Counted from the first letter of the stretch, positions 1 through 13,649 are shown. The stretch: DNA of 64,000 bases from Asterella californica (GCA_036924285.1 JAYKYS010000038.1:248001-312000), one strand, 5' to 3'. Made by a program: numbers and translations. The notes: a model not told the origin generated them from the sequence alone.

Positions 1-88
1 GGTTAGATTTGACTAGCTTCGGCACGAAAGTGCGTTCGAGAGAGAAGACGATGCGTGAAATGGTGTCGTCAGCAGCGTGAGTGTGAGA

Positions 89-3000
89 CTACTGTTCAGC
101 GATAGTCGACATCGCTGCACCAGTACTTGCAGGTTGAGGTGCATAGAGTAGTAATAATTCGTGGAGCTTCTTTCGTGCGATTGGCTTCGTCAGAACGTGA
201 TTTGCCCCAGCAGTAGTAAATGCAGAAACATCCTCGGCAAGTGCATTTCCAGTAACAGCAACGATCGGAATGAGCACACCATGTTGACGCAAGATTTGTG
301 TTGCCTGGACACCGTTCAGCACAGGCATGGAACCATCCATGAGAATAATATCAAACGGATACATTCTCTTCGTATCGACAGGTGGTGCTATCTTTCCACC
401 TTGTGGAGTGATATATCTCGTCTTCGAGCTCGGTGAAGGTGACATGACTGATTTAAAGAGATCGACACATTCTTGTCCATTCTCCACACCAGTTGGAACA
501 CAACCCATATGTTTGAGAAGTGACATGAGAAGTTTACGATTCGGTGCACTATCTTCGACAACGAGTGTACGTAAGCCTTGGATCGCGTGTGGATTCACGG
601 TCGCGAGTGGTGGTGTGGATGATGCAGATGAAGCAGTGGAGGCGCGTGCTAGAGGAGTGGGGATAGCAGGTGTTGCACTGCTATCTAAGCCAGAACCACT
701 TCCACTCGCACTCGCACTACCTCCACCACCATTGCTCGAAGCACTGCCGACCCCAGGTGTAGCTGTAACACTCTGAGTCAGGTTTTGTGCACCCGAATGT
801 ATCGAACTGAGTGAGGTACTCGGAATTGCAACTCCGAGTGCTGAGCCACGTAAGACACGCTGTTGACTTGGACGAGCAGTACGTGTAGTGGAAGATGACG
901 AGCTGGCAGAAGGACCATTGTTGTACAGCGAATCAGCAGCAGTCGACTCTGCTATTGTTGTTCCGCCTTGTTTCGTCGATGATCCACTATTAGGTGTGGT
1001 GACAACATTCGAGTCACCAACCTCATCATGAAATGTCGGTATTGGTACATCCTCATCAACAGTCGCTCGTCTCGAAGGCGTCGGAGGAATAGAAGTCAGT
1101 TCGATTGAGTTGGCGGTGAGTGCTGATGGCACAGGTGGTGTTGGTGTGGTGTTGGCAGATCCAGCTACAGCGTGTAGATGTGGTGATGGAAGTGAGAGTA
1201 ACATTGGATTATTACCAGTGTAAATCGGAAGTGGCGTCATCGGTTGTGTTGGAGGAGCAGATGTTGCAGTAGTCATAGCTGGCAAATCACTAATCGCCAC
1301 ATTTTCATTCGTACTAATCGGTAGACTGAGTGGCATCTGTTTCCTTTCACTCACCTGACTCACTTGAGATCTACCTGTCTGTGAATGTGCTAATGCACCA
1401 CCAATACCTTTATATCCCGTATGTGTTGCACTACTCTCACCTTTTCCTCCTGTACGTACTAGCATGACATCCATCGGAAGAGAGAAGTGGAAATCTGATC
1501 CGGAGGAAGTGGAACCACCCGTAGAGGAAGAGAAGCCGATTGAACCACCGTGAAGTTCGATAATGGATTTGGAGATGTTGAGACCGAGACTGAAGATGAG
1601 AGAAGGAAGAAAAGGCGAGAGCAATAGAAAGTGAGCACTCGAGAACTACAAGGTCGACGCATGTGATGTAAGTCGAATCGCGTGCGCATGTGGTTTCAGT
1701 GATTGATACTGCAAATATGGTTTGACTTCATTTAATATCAGATTCGTCTGATATGTATTTTGTTCATCAGGTTAGCGCGAGGATGTCGAGGAGAAAGAGG
1801 AAGATCGCAACACATTCTCACAGCTCTTTCAACAGACTGACCCAGTTCCATTACCCTTCTGTGCTTTTCCTGCACCAATCTGATGATACGCATTAAACAA
1901 TTGTGCTTGATGTTCCACAGGAATACCTGATCCTGAATCTTTTACTGCTACGCGTACGAGAACCGTACCGAGGAGTTCTGGCATGACCGGGCGTTGTGGT
2001 GGGGATTGTGTTGCAGGTTGAGAGGCTTCGATCGGTGGACTACCATCGTGATCATAGCGTGATGCAGGTGTAGGAGGCGCATGCCAACCAGCACTTGGAT
2101 ATTGCGAACCCATTCCACCTGAACTGCGTGTACCATTATCATTCATACCATTACCATTGTGGGAATTGACATTCGCATTCGCGAGGAGTAGGAGTTGATC
2201 ACTCGCAATCGATGCAAGTGGATTCGATTCGAATCTACTGATTTCAAGTGAGACACGAATCTGTCCTCCAATCGGTGTAAACTTAATTGCATTCGATACG
2301 AAGTTCGCGAGACATTGTCTGAGTCGATATGGATCGCCGCGGACTTGTGCATGATAGACTTCACTTGCCATTGCACTTGCAGTTGATCCATTCATTGTAC
2401 TTGGTGCATGTGGATTGTGTGAGATGCTGTGTGGACCGAATGTTTGTGTATGGAGAGGTGGACGACCTTGTTGTGGTGTTGGTTGATCATTCGAACCACC
2501 TGTCGCTGCTGTAGCTGTCGTGACAGTCGATGCACCATTAGCAGCGCTTGCACCAGGTGTTGAAGGAACGAAGTGTGGCATTGGAGTAGTACCAGCCATC
2601 TCAATCACATTCGGTGTTGCAATTGGTGAGGATGCAACAGATGATGGTACGGCAGGTGGTAAAAGACGGTTCGATTGTGCCAGACCACTCTTCACTTTTG
2701 ATGTCACCTTCTTACTTCCATTTCCACCAATCATAAGTGGTGTCTTACCTAATCTCAATCCTGGTAATGCCTCATTCACAAGGTCATCTAAACTCTGTAA
2801 ATTAATTCTCACTTTCAATCGCTTCTCTAAACATGGTGTTCGAAATGCGTATAAGGCACCACGAATCATCTTCTCTAGTGAGAATGTATCGTATTCTAAT
2901 GCTAACGCACCATCTTCAATCTTCTGCATTGAAAGAACATCATTCAAGATACGTGATACAACAGCTGATTGTTCTCTCAGAATATCCAGTGTCTCAAATG

Positions 3001-6000
3001 TAGTCGATAAGCTATTCTGATATGGTACTAAGTCAAGTTGCATCTGTTCTATACCGAGAACGATGGCATTGAATGGTACACGAACTTCGTGGAAGATGTA
3101 GCGAATGAAAGAACGTTTGGCTTGATTGATTGCTTCGACTGTAGGAGGGAACGGAGGAGGGAAGAAGAATGATGTGAGTACGCAAAGTCAAGCAATCATG
3201 TGAACAACCGCCACCTCCTCTCTCCCATCTCCCTACTAACGTTCATCATAACTCGCTAACGTATACAACATACTTCCAAACGCAGCATGCATCGCTTGTA
3301 CTTCTCTCAAACTTCTTCCAACACGAAAACAACAGCATGAATCACCTTGATCGTTACATAACCAACAGAATGACGCGTAAAGTGGTGTCTTACTGAATGG
3401 ATCAACGACGGCGAGATTAGGATGCTTCATTAAATCTTGTGAAGTAGAAGAGGAATTTGGTACACCATTTGGACCACTACCTCCTGCGCCGCCATTCTTC
3501 TGGAAGATTGGTGGCAATATCATGCCTGATTCGCTGGACCACGCTTCACACAGCTCTCCTAACGCATCACGTTGTAACAATCCACGATCCATCGAAATCA
3601 CTCGGACAGCACGATCCATGTAATTGACTACACTCAACAAAGGTCGTGTTAGACATCGCGTAATACCGAATGCCAATGCCATTGCGATGAGACAGATGAT
3701 ACCTGCTGTAATTGCTGAATTCGTAATAATCTTCACTGCACCACCATCAAAATCTTTATCATACGTCAGTAAGACAACAGTATAAGGTAACGCAGATCTA
3801 CTTGGTTCTAATTGACGTGCTTCAATTCTCCAACCGTTACCTGACTCCGAAAACGAAGCGGAATAATGAAAACCTGTATATGGCACTGTAGTAAGACTAA
3901 CATTCGAAGTTGCACCTGGTAATACTAAACCCCAATCTAACAGAAATTGTCTCATCCTCTTCACTAGTGCATACGGTGACGTGCCCATGACATATGGAAT
4001 TTGAGTCTTTCTGATCTCGAGTTGTACTTCTGGCATACTCGTTGCTAAGATATCACCACTCGCACGTACTACATAAACAACACCATGCGAACCAAACGGA
4101 AGCTCAGTAAAACTATTCTCTAAATCAGTAAATCTGAAGTAAGCAAATCCACACATGACTAGATCACCTGTGGCAGGATTGATTGTTGGTGCCCATGCAG
4201 CGAGTGAGAGATAATCGTATGTACCGTTACGAGTTAATCTATCAGCAGCACGAAAAGCAGGCGACCAACCTGTCTCTAAATTCTTTGCTGCCGGATATGC
4301 TTTTCTAATTGCACTCGAATTAATACCAGCATAAATTGATGGTAAGAACTTGATCTCCTTTAGAGGGAATGAATCGTTATATAAAGGTTGACCAAGATAA
4401 TTGTAGATATATTCTGCACTATCATCATCCGTCATTTCTGGATACCTCAACAACGGTTCAACATTCGCAATTCTATTACGGTCTGGTATCGGTGTTGGTT
4501 GATACGAGTGAATCGTAACAGAAGAATGATTATAAATCATTACAATCATACCATTTTGTGACGTAAACACATTTCCACCGTATGCTTTCTGTATAGCGAC
4601 ATAACTACCGGACATTGACATGAATCCGATACGTGACAGATCAGGGAAGCGTAATCCAATATAGTAAAGATCCGAGAGAAATCCATCTCGTAATACAATG
4701 TCAGGTCCGTTGATATCGATATCCTTAAATCGATATCGTGTCATGTGATGAATATCTGCAGCGGCTTCTAACGGTTGTGATACTCTCGATGTCACATTAT
4801 CGATCACTCCATTCATGATAGAATCACGCACTTGTGCTGACAGCTCATTTGTAGCAGAGAGGAGACCGAGATATCCCACTAACCACACGAGAAGACATGT
4901 CAGAATGACTTGACACGCTGTGAGAATGACAAATACTTTCACGAAGTTGTATCCACCACAGCTCGCAGGACATACACATTCAGCGCATCGTCGTCTCCCA
5001 CGATTACTTCCGGAACCATTTCCACCAGGTCCGTGGGAATGACGATGCTTGTTGCTGTTGCTGTTATTGTTGTTGTGAGCTGAGGAAGAGGAACGTTGTT
5101 TTGTGGTTGCTGCTGTCGCGGTGTAGAAGTCTGTCTCACCATTCGTCCCACCACCATTGATAGGATCAGGACTATTCTCATCAATTGCTGTAATGTTGCT
5201 CGTCGATGATTTCATGACTGTCGTTGCGAGTGAAGGAACTGATACTGCTCCCATCGTTGAAGCTGAAGTTGGTTTCTCAGGTGTACTATTCCCAGGCTGA
5301 GGTTTCCATCCACCAGCAACCAGATTCGATGGTGAGTGATGCATTGGTGAAGAGTTGAATGGTGTTAATTTATTCGAATTGCCGCGTGGTGTGATCGGTC
5401 GTCCTGTCACTGGATCGATCATGTTTCGTCCAGTGGCTGCATCGATCATACTAACTTGTAAACTCTGTAGCTGTGGACGTGTTGTAGTTGTCGTCGAGGT
5501 TGGTTGGATCGGCATTGATTGTACGGGTGCGATCATGGCGGCACCATCACCCGTAAGATCCATGAGTCCGATCCTTTGTGGTGCACGTTCAACGCTGAGG
5601 TCCTTCTCATGATCGGCATGATGAAATGATTGTGATATTCCTTGTTGCTGTTGTACACCTAATCCACCACCAGCTCTCTCACCACCATGCTCGGGTGTAT
5701 TACTCCGACTTAAACTAACTCTCGAACGACTTCCAACTACATCCAAATCGAGATGATCATTCGTACTCACTTCGTAACGCTCTTGTGGTGGAAGGGCATC
5801 GATGAGTGGGGATGGTGGTGTAATGTTGGAAGGGTGAGTGGTGGTGATCGGATATAAGGCGGCAGAGGAAGATGTAGTAGGTAGTGCAGGTGTAGCAGAT
5901 GAGTTCGTGAAGAGTTGAACAGGATGATAGGAGGGTAGGGATTGTGGCAGTGGTTGAGTGTGCGATTGGTGTTGTATCAGTAATGGGGATGTTGAATGTG

Positions 6001-6031
6001 GTGTCGCATCATCATTCGCCGTCGTACTCAT
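89..6031 (-). CDS. Hybrid sensor histidine kinase with receiver domain (three exons)
   Basis: The exons, in minus-strand order, are 6031..3241, 3138..1842 and 1589..89. Phases close exactly and give 1862 residues. The ATG at 6031 opens a long Ser/Thr/Pro/Gln-rich cytoplasmic segment. A membrane helix near residues 365-390 follows, then an extracellular region of about 400 residues that looks like a double Cache sensor, a second helix and a HAMP-like stretch (LTRPLLSVVNYMDRAV). The exon 1/2 junction restores the dimerisation and phosphoacceptor helix, with FHEVRVPFN containing His947. The exon 2/3 junction restores the kinase G2 box GTGLGLNIS. The ATPase domain carries a large low-complexity insertion. 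The C-terminal receiver (about 1701-1850) has the acidic pair ED at 1708-1709, phospho-acceptor Asp1781 in LMDGSMP and Lys1831 in LTKP. By family knowledge it autophosphorylates on His and relays to its own Asp in response to an extracellular ligand. The ligand is unknown. Confidence 0.93.
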
Positions 6032-6607
6032 TCTTGTCGAGTAAATACTATCGCAGTTGTAAGTGCGACACGTCGTGCAAGGCAGCCTTTCTGGGTAATT
6101 CGTTCTATTGCTGGCCTGATCTCGCTGGTATCACTTTCTTACACGTAACCAGTAAAGCCAAGCTGAAAAGGATAGATGGTACGAGAAAAGGAGAAATGAG
6201 CGATGCACGCAACTTTCAGCCACTGCCGACACTATTCGACTCACAGTTTCATCACTAGTGACACTCGCCTCGCACACACTTACATGAACCAGTGTAGACA
6301 ACTCACGCAAGCCGCTTTGAATGAGAAGGAAGGCAAATTCTGTAAGTTGGGCGAGACGCCATTTCTCAGGACTGTGCGCTGTCATGCATGAATCGATGCG
6401 CTTTGCATAAATAAATACAAATATGCAAGTATAATAAATGTGTTGAAAATATCCAGCTGGGAATGTACAAATTGAAGGAGAACGGCTTCCGCAAAGTTTT
6501 CGACATTTCGGCCTTTGTGATGGAATCAGAACTTCAATCTCGTGTCGTATTCATCATAACTATTCTTCTGTTCACCTGATAAGAATCAATCAAGCTCAGA
6601 GGATGCT
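6032..6607. other. Intergenic region upstream of the histidine kinase
   Basis: This stretch lies between the kinase start codon and a decayed HAD fragment. It should hold the kinase promoter on the minus strand. An AT-rich patch sits around 6405-6445. I see no convincing coding region, RNA gene or conserved motif. Confidence 0.5.
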
Positions 6608-6775
6608 TCATGGTCGAGTGTGCACAACGATCAAGCAATCAGGAGATGTACTAGAGACTTTGGTCCAAGTTTGGAAGATGAAGAGAGCAGAAGATGGAGA
6701 GATGCTCAAGGATACCGATACGCCACTGCGGCTTGTAGCTGTATGGCGACTTTCTTTTTCTCTCAAAATCTTCGT

Positions 6776-7100
6776 GTTAACAAAATTCTTCATCTCCTTT
6801 ACCAACTTTTCGACATCAATCTGTGTATAATCATGAATACAATATGTTGCACCTGCATTTCTCAGTACCTCATCTGTTTGTCCTGTCAATACACCAACAA
6901 CAATTGCACCTGCTTTATGACCAGCAATAACACCAGGTATAGAATCTTCAAATACAATACATTGATGTGGTGCATTATCGACATGTAATTTCTGCATTCC
7001 TATCAGATATGGAATTGGTGATGGTTTGGCTTCTGAACATTCATCACCCAACACAGTTACATCAAATGTTGTCTCCATTTGTTGCGATAGGAATGAAATA
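6776..7100 (-). pseudogene. Truncated duplicate of the HAD phosphatase gene
   Basis: On the minus strand this encodes the second half of the HAD-family protein found intact at 13650..14507. It includes the Lys loop (AKPSPIPYL), the acidic metal site (FEDSIPGV) and the following helix, with only a few substitutions. The N-terminal half with the catalytic DVDGT motif is missing, so it cannot be a working phosphatase. At the 5' break, sequence jumps from the codons for METTF to an upstream part of the parent gene at a shared ATTTGT, which indicates an internal deletion of about 60 bases. Past the 3' end of homology (about 6776) the reading frame continues into unrelated sequence to 6608. Whether it is transcribed is unknown. 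Confidence 0.85.
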
Positions 7101-7816
7101 GGATTCTAATTGATCACATCGACCAATCTAGGCATGGTCGTTTCGAAAGTGTTGTATTTGTCCACCTTCTTCTTTTATTTGATCTGCAGCTGATTTCTAG
7201 TTGATGTCCGCGTCCATACACTTTGGTGAGAAAAGAGGTAGATATTGACGGAGTGGTGATCACAGCTACCAGCGTGGGTAGATCGGCAGCTTCGATGCAG
7301 CTTTCTCTTGACTCTGGTCTGACCGTGACGCGGTGGTCGATCATTCTCTTGTGTACACACTGTGTTGAGTCAGTTGACATGTGCAAGCGAAAGCGGAATC
7401 ACACGGTGGTGAAGTGCGCTGCATCAACCCTGGACGCGGTGCACTGCGCAGAATATCGGTGCGAAAACGATCTCATCCATCAAATCGCCTGCTGGACGAT
7501 AGAGGATGTGCGATTGAGGATGGCGAGTGAGTAAGTATCACCAGAGTGTACAGTATGGTAATGTGGTCATCTCATACGGATCGCGAGTGATAATGGTCAT
7601 CTGAGGCTCGCGAGGTCGCTGATTGCTGTGTTGCTGTTAAACGGGAGTTTGAATTGCACGCGCCTCGTCAAATTTCGTCGGAATAGTGAGTTGCCAACAA
7701 CACTCGTACTGTCCACAGTCGACAAACACACGACCTTGTTGGACTCACACAGTGAACACACATCAATCACCCTCTCTCTCACCTCTCACTCTTTCAAAAG
7801 AGACACGCAAAGCAGG
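7101..7816. other. Intergenic region and presumed promoter/5' leader of the first G8 gene
   Basis: No supported gene lies here. The reading frame of the downstream gene is open upstream to about 7628 but lacks secretion features there. The region probably holds the promoter and 5' leader of the plus-strand gene that starts at 7817. Confidence 0.5.
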
Positions 7817-10800
7817 ATGCACAACGTTTTCCTCGTTGCTCTATTCAGCTGTTGCCTCTTGGCAACAGTGGATGTCCATGCTGGTGGATATCAAAACGCG
7901 GATGAAGGTATCTTCTCAGCTAATCTACCAAACATGCTACAAGCACTCTATCGTACACCACTACCAGCCTCAGCACCAGCGAGTTGTGTCGTTGGCTCAT
8001 TCGCGAAGTACAACGGTGGTGTCCCTACAACAACAACCTTACCAGCCAACAGTCGCCTATCAGCTGCTCAAGTGCAATCCACGTGTGGTCTGAATAGTGC
8101 CTGTCAATTGCCGGCATCATCCACACTGGTCATGGATTCATCACTGTCAGTCGCCACACTCCGCATCTTCGGTTCACTCATCTGGACTGATGAAACTCAA
8201 GCTGGTCAGTCACTCACACTCTGTACTGGTTCACTCATCGTTGATGGTGGTAATTTCACTATGATCGTCACTCAAGTACCAGCATATATCTACATTCAAG
8301 ATAATGGAGCCTACGATACCGAGTTTGGATATCGTTCATTCGGTGGTTACAATAATCCAAAAGTCGTTGTTCAAGGTCGTGCTATGCCTCGTACATGGTC
8401 CTTACTGTCAAGCCCAGCACAACAAAAGGCATCATCAATCTCACTGATGCATGATCCTGTCGTCATGGGGTGGCGTGTTGGTGATCGTGTTCAACTCGCA
8501 CCAACAACGAAGGGATCAACCGGCACAGCCGAAACTTATTGGATCTCCGGTATCAGCAACAATACAGTCATGCTCTCAAACACATCAGACTTACAGTCAC
8601 AAGCCTCACTTGGTCAGAGATTCGCAGGTTCCAACATGTATCTCGCTAGTGATTGGGCAGTTTCAACCGCTGCTGAGGTGATCAACTTATCACGTACCAT
8701 CGTCATCACAGGAGATGATTTCAAAGACATAGCATGTGTCAATCCAACAACTGATTCACACACAGCTGGTTGTCTGTGTGATGGTTCCGTTCCAAGAACC
8801 AAGTGTACGATGGGTCTTCATACTGCACTTCGTGGTCCCGGTCTGTGGAATATGCAAGCAGCTCGTCTTGAGTTGTGTGGTCAGCGTGGTGTCAAAGCAC
8901 ACTACTGTCAACACTTACACATGGTCGGCTACTGTCCAAATTGTGTTTTGTCATACAACGCAATCGAAGGTAGTATGCAGCGTGGTTCAGATATTCATGG
9001 TACTCATGCATCTCAGTGTAATTTCAATGTCTACACCGCTGTTCGTGGTAGTAACGTCTTCATTGAAGATGGTAATGAGATGTATAATCATGTTGAGTAT
9101 AACGTTGGTCAGTCAGAGTCACAGCAAAAGAAACATGGGTTGTGCTGAGATGAGAGATCTGATCTTGTGTTGTGCTCAATTGTGTTGTGTTCTTGCACTG
9201 TGTCAGCCATCTGTCCTTGGGCTCTTGATGGTCCACTCGGTGGTTGTACGATTCCAGGTACTGATAACGGTCAAGGAGATACTTCACTCAATCAAGCTGG
9301 ATTCTGGGCGACATCATTTCAGAACTATGTACGTGACGTGGCCGACTGTGTGTTGGGACTTGTGATAACTTTTGTCTTTAATTTCGTTTCATTTTTTGCT
9401 CACTCTGATGTGCCTCTTCTTGTGCCTGGTGTGTTAGTTAATCGGAAATCGTGCAGCCAATTCCTTCAATGGAATGTTATACGATGCGCAAGGTTTCGAA
9501 GGTGGTATCGGTGGTGCACAAGGTAAGGAATGTTTAGATTCACAATTGATGGGTCGATTGGAAGGTAATACATTTCATGGTCATGGTCGTTTCGGAACAT
9601 ATATTCTCGTGAATATCTATCCTAAAAAGACAGATCGTACACTCGCTGCTAATGGTTTCATTACCAACAAGAAAACATGTGATGCATTCGATTCAACAGG
9701 TCAGGATCTTGGTGTCCCGCAGCTCATTCAAAACAGTTTTGATTATCAGAATACATTTGTTGGTCAGTATGGTAGTGGTGATATTCAATATCATCGTCAT
9801 GCTTCGATCAATAACGATAACGGAATCTATTGGAAGGAGACAAAAACCTTTCAGGACGGTTGCTCAGCACATTTATCGGACTCGTACTATGCCGATAGTA
9901 ACATGGCATTACCTGGTGGTCTTGGTGCATATATCATTGAAGGTACGACCTTCTCAGGTGGTGTTACTTTCGAATGTTCACATCACTGCAATGTTGGTAC
10001 TACAGGTATGATGTGTATGTCGACATATATGTTCTCCAATGTCAATTGGCAAGTCACTCCAGCACCATTCGTATGGCCACATTGGGGTGAGAATAATGGT
10101 GCAATGTTTACACTCGGTCCTGATGAGTGTGCTGCTGGTGCATCAAGTACTGGAAACAGTCCATTTCCAGCCGGTTACTGTTCACTCGCCAATCCATTCT
10201 GGACATACCTCACGTCAGTCGATAGTGGTGCGACATGTACCACTCCACTCGCTGCCGGTATGAGTTCCGATATTGATAAGAGTCTTGCACATGGTATTCT
10301 GTGTAAGAAGGGTCTTCGTCACTTACAAGTACTCAGTGTCGGTCAGAAGAATCTCACGAACAATCCAGGTCCAATGAACATCGAAGTCTGGCAGAATGGT
10401 GCAAAGGTCGGATCACAGTCTGTGCCTTACTTTCAAATTGGTGATGACCAGAGTAATACAGGAAAACAAGGTTGGAGTTTCACTGTCATGCCTGGTTCGG
10501 CTTATCAGTATCGTTTAGCACTTGCCAGCGGGCAGCCAATTCCAACAACATGGACGATTATTTTCAGCGATCCAGTTATTAGTAATCGTTGGCCATCCTA
10601 TCCTGATGAACTTAACTTACTCGTACAAGGTCGTACATGTCCATCTGTCACAAGTGGTCGTCACGATCGTCTGTGGATTTGGGGTGGAAGTCCTGATTCA
10701 TTCCTTGCACAACCTGGTCGTGGTGCTTGTACAAATTTCGCTTCTATGCCAACGATTGACTGTGCTACAACTATGACACCTGCTGTAAAGCAGGGTATGT

Positions 10801-11858
10801 ATATCGAGAATACATGTGCGAAGTGTGCTGGAGTGTCATGTAAAGGTAACTCCTACTGTGACTGTGGTACATCACAATGTATTTGTCAGCCTGGTTTCTC
10901 TGGTCCTAGCTGTGAGAGTGATATCTGTGCATGTGTCGGGTGTGATACTACCAAAGGTTCATGTGCAGCACGTTACCTCGGTGGTACGCAACCACCAACT
11001 CAGGCACCATGCGGTTGTAAGGCTGGTGTGTTTGGTGATCGTTGTAACGCTGATCCATGTAAGACGGTCTCATGTGGTGCCCATGGTACATGTCAGGCGA
11101 TTTCTGCAACCACAGCTGTCTGTCAATGTGCGGCTGGATATCAAGGTGCAAAATGTGATGCTACTTGTGACACTGTTGCTCACTTCAAATGTGCTCCACC
11201 GTGCATCAATGGAATGGCATTCTATCCAGATGCTGATTTCAGTGGTGGTAACTTGCAGACAATAAGGACTGATTCGTATCAAGCATGTGGTGATGCATGT
11301 ATTGCAATGGGTCCAACTTGTGGTGGTCTTGCATGGTTTACTGGTACATGCTACCTCAAGGGAGTTGGTGGTCAACTTCAGTGGAGTCCACGATCACCTG
11401 ATAAGGTATATGGTGGGGTACAATGTAATGTTACGGATATCACAGGAGGGAAAAGCAACGAGCCAGTGTTCGTCGCACCAAATCAGTGTATCCCTCCACC
11501 CGTATCGAGTAGCTCAGGTACATTCGGTTCAAGTACTGGTACAAAATCATCATCGACGGCAACATCGACCGGCACATCTAGTACGACAACATCAACCGGC
11601 ACATCGAGCACGACAACGTCAACCGGCGCATCAACTGGTACCAGCAGTAGTACTTCACAGTCAACTGGTACTACAAGCAGTAGCAGTGGTAGTGACTCTT
11701 CGATTGGTAGCACTGGCAGTAGCAGTACTGCTGGCAGTGACTCCTCCTCATCCACCGCTGCTGATGGCGTCATCGGTGGTTCGACTTCTCTCGCACCACT
11801 CTCACTCGTCATCTTGCTGGTGTGCGTAGCCATTACCAGGATTGCTGCTCAAATCTAA
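7817..11858 (+). CDS. Secreted/surface G8-domain, beta-helix protein with EGF and PAN-like modules
   Basis: The exons are 7817..9107, 9207..9328 and 9438..11858 (1277 residues). Donors are GTCAGT and GTACGT, and phases close. The start was chosen because MHNVFLVALFSCCLLATVDVHA is a clear signal peptide; the frame upstream has none. Residues about 105-305 resemble a G8 domain (STLVMDSSLSVATLRIFGSL, then LCTGSLIVDGG). A long region with parallel beta-helix character follows to about 800. Cys-rich EGF-like modules lie at about 930-1045 (CICQPGFSGPSC, CQCAAGYQGAKC), and a PAN/apple- or WSC-like module at about 1055-1140. A Ser/Thr stalk built of SSTG-type units ends in a hydrophobic tail (LAPLSLVILLVCVAITRIAA), suggesting a GPI or transmembrane anchor. 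G8 proteins of the CEMIP/TMEM2 type bind or cleave extracellular glycans. Substrate and activity here are inference. Confidence 0.9.
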
Positions 11859-12269
11859 TCACACACACCTTCTCTAGCAAATCTAATCTAAATTCTTTCT
11901 TTCTTCTTACAGACGTCTTCTCCATCTATTTCCCTCTTCTGGTTTCCCCTAGCACAATCTAATTTCTTCTTACACGCATTGCTCCTAATATCAAACATAA
12001 CCACAATAGTCTTGAGCAAATATTCTTCTTCTCTTCTTCCTTCGAAGTTCAAGCCACGGATTCTGGATCGATCCTCTTTGTTTTCTGCTCTCGTTGCTTG
12101 AGTGCGAGCTCACCGTCCATGACTGTAGTCTGTACTCGCCTCGTGTCAAATGCATACAATCACTTGAATCTTCTTTTACCCTTTTTAGAGGCCGCGAGCT
12201 GGCAAAGAAAGTAAGAAAGTTTGAAAACATGGCTCGAATTGTGGTGCGAAATCGCATGCGTATGATTGT
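11859..12269. other. Intergenic region between convergent genes
   Basis: Pyrimidine-rich sequence with many TTCTT runs follows the G8 stop codon. This is the 3' flank of both the plus-strand G8 gene and the minus-strand FNIP-like gene. No gene or RNA is recognisable. Confidence 0.5.
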
Positions 12270-13649
12270 TCAGGAATACTGTACCACAATGCAATTCTGT
12301 GGGAAGAGATCACGATTGATCTGTTGATTCATTCCTTTGCCGAACTGAATTCTCCTTAACGTTTGTGGTAGTCTCGGTCTGAGTACATCGAGAGACATAT
12401 TCCATCTGTGCGGCATGATCAATGTCTCAAGTTGTGTATGTGTCATATCAGGTGGCTGATATTCGTACCAAACCGCACCACTCAAATCGAGTCGACGAAG
12501 TGCAACAGGGAAATGAATTGATTCAAGTGATGGATAAAAGCACGCACCAAAACAGATCTCAGTTAAACCAGCAGGCCAGTGAACATGTGTCAAATCACAG
12601 TTCATTGCAAATACGAATTTTGTGAGTGATGCTGGTAGATGCCATTCACCCGCTGATGCTTGATCAGGTTGTTGTTCACCGAGATATAACCCTGTCAAAG
12701 AATCGGGGAGATTCCATTGTCTGAAAGGTGGTGGGTGAGCGAGATAGGTGAGTGAAAGTAAACCAGGAGGGTATGCGACATTGTATGCACGCTGACCGTA
12801 TCGTGAGCCAAGTACATTTATATGACGTGCGAATGAGAGCTCAGTCAAACTCGGTGGTAGATGTAGCTCCGCTTCACTTGGTCTCATCTTAAGAAGTTCT
12901 TCTGAATCCTCTTCATGTCTTCTCATTAATTCAGCACAATCTTCAGGCATCTCATCATCCTCATATGTCACACCGTGTATTAGTGTACGAAGGTTCGGTG
13001 GAAGCGCAGGGCGATTGGAGGAGAAGAGGAATGGCACGATGATAGCGAGAAGGAATTCGATACGATGTAAGTGGAGGAAGTGTGACATTGAGGGTAAGAC
13101 TGATCCAATTGCACGTGTAAATAATGGTGAGAATATCAACTCCTTTATTCCGACAGGTAAGAAATTCCAATCTGTAAGAATACCTGGTTTTAATGTACGA
13201 TCACTCGGTGAAATTGTATTCAATAAGATGTGTGTTGGTTCACCAAGACGATAATGTGAGATACGACGTATGAATGGTGCCGATGGATCGTTGGTACGAT
13301 TCGATGATGCGATGGAATGATGATGTAATGCATGCTTTGCTATCTCCGCCGGGTTGACATCAACGAAATGTAATACTTTCTGTCCTGATTTCTTTGCTTG
13401 TTGTGTTACATCACTCATCAACCAATATGTAACTTGTTTACGTACTTGATATCCAGCAGATCGTATTTGGCGTAATAAGGAACGATTTGTACAGAAGAGT
13501 GCGACAGCATCACGATCATTGGAGATAAAATCACGAAGGAGAAGTTGAAGGAGGACTTTTGGAAGATGCAGAATTAAACAAGAAGAGGAGGATGATGGAG
13601 AGGATGATGATGATGATGAAGAAGAAGAAGAAGACGAAGCACCAGCGAG
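12270..13649 (-). CDS. F-box-like / FNIP-type leucine-rich repeat protein (start unresolved)
   Basis: Codons are open from 13649 to the TGA at 12270. After a polyserine run comes an F-box-like helix region (LPKVLLQLLLRDFISNDRDA, then ALFCTNRSLLRQIRSAGYQV). A short basic and acidic segment follows, then repeats of the form LPPSLTELSF / LPASLTKFVF / LPQTLRRIQFG that match the FNIP style of LRR. Such proteins usually act as substrate adaptors of ubiquitin ligases; that role is by family only. There is no ATG before the F-box-like part: the first ATG is at 13418 and would discard it. The frame is continuous with the upstream HAD gene except for one TGA at 13650-13652. The true 5' end may therefore lie in a spliced upstream exon, or the two may be one transcript. 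A damaged copy lies near 37 kb, and an intact paralogue at 39332..41725. Confidence 0.7.
   Translation of the reverse strand, partial: LAGASSSSSSSSSSSSSPSSSSSCLILHLPKVLLQLLLRDFISNDRDAVALFCTNRSLLRQIRSAGYQVRKQVTYWLMSDVTQQAKKSGQKVLHFVDVNPAEIAKHALHHHSIASSNRTNDPSAPFIRRISHYRLGEPTHILLNTISPSDRTLKPGILTDWNFLPVGIKELIFSPLFTRAIGSVLPSMSHFLHLHRIEFLLAIIVPFLFSSNRPALPPNLRTLIHGVTYEDDEMPEDCAELMRRHEEDSEELLKMRPSEAELHLPPSLTELSFARHINVLGSRYGQRAYNVAYPPGLLSLTYLAHPPPFRQWNLPDSLTGLYLGEQQPDQASAGEWHLPASLTKFVFAMNCDLTHVHWPAGLTEICFGACFYPSLESIHFPVALRRLDLSGAVWYEYQPPDMTHTQLETLIMPHRWNMSLDVLRPRLPQTLRRIQFGKGMNQQINRDLFPQNCIVVQYS

Noticed and set aside
7628..7816. N-terminal extension of the first G8 protein
   Set aside because: The frame is open but composition is leader-like, and the signal peptide starts at the ATG at 7817.
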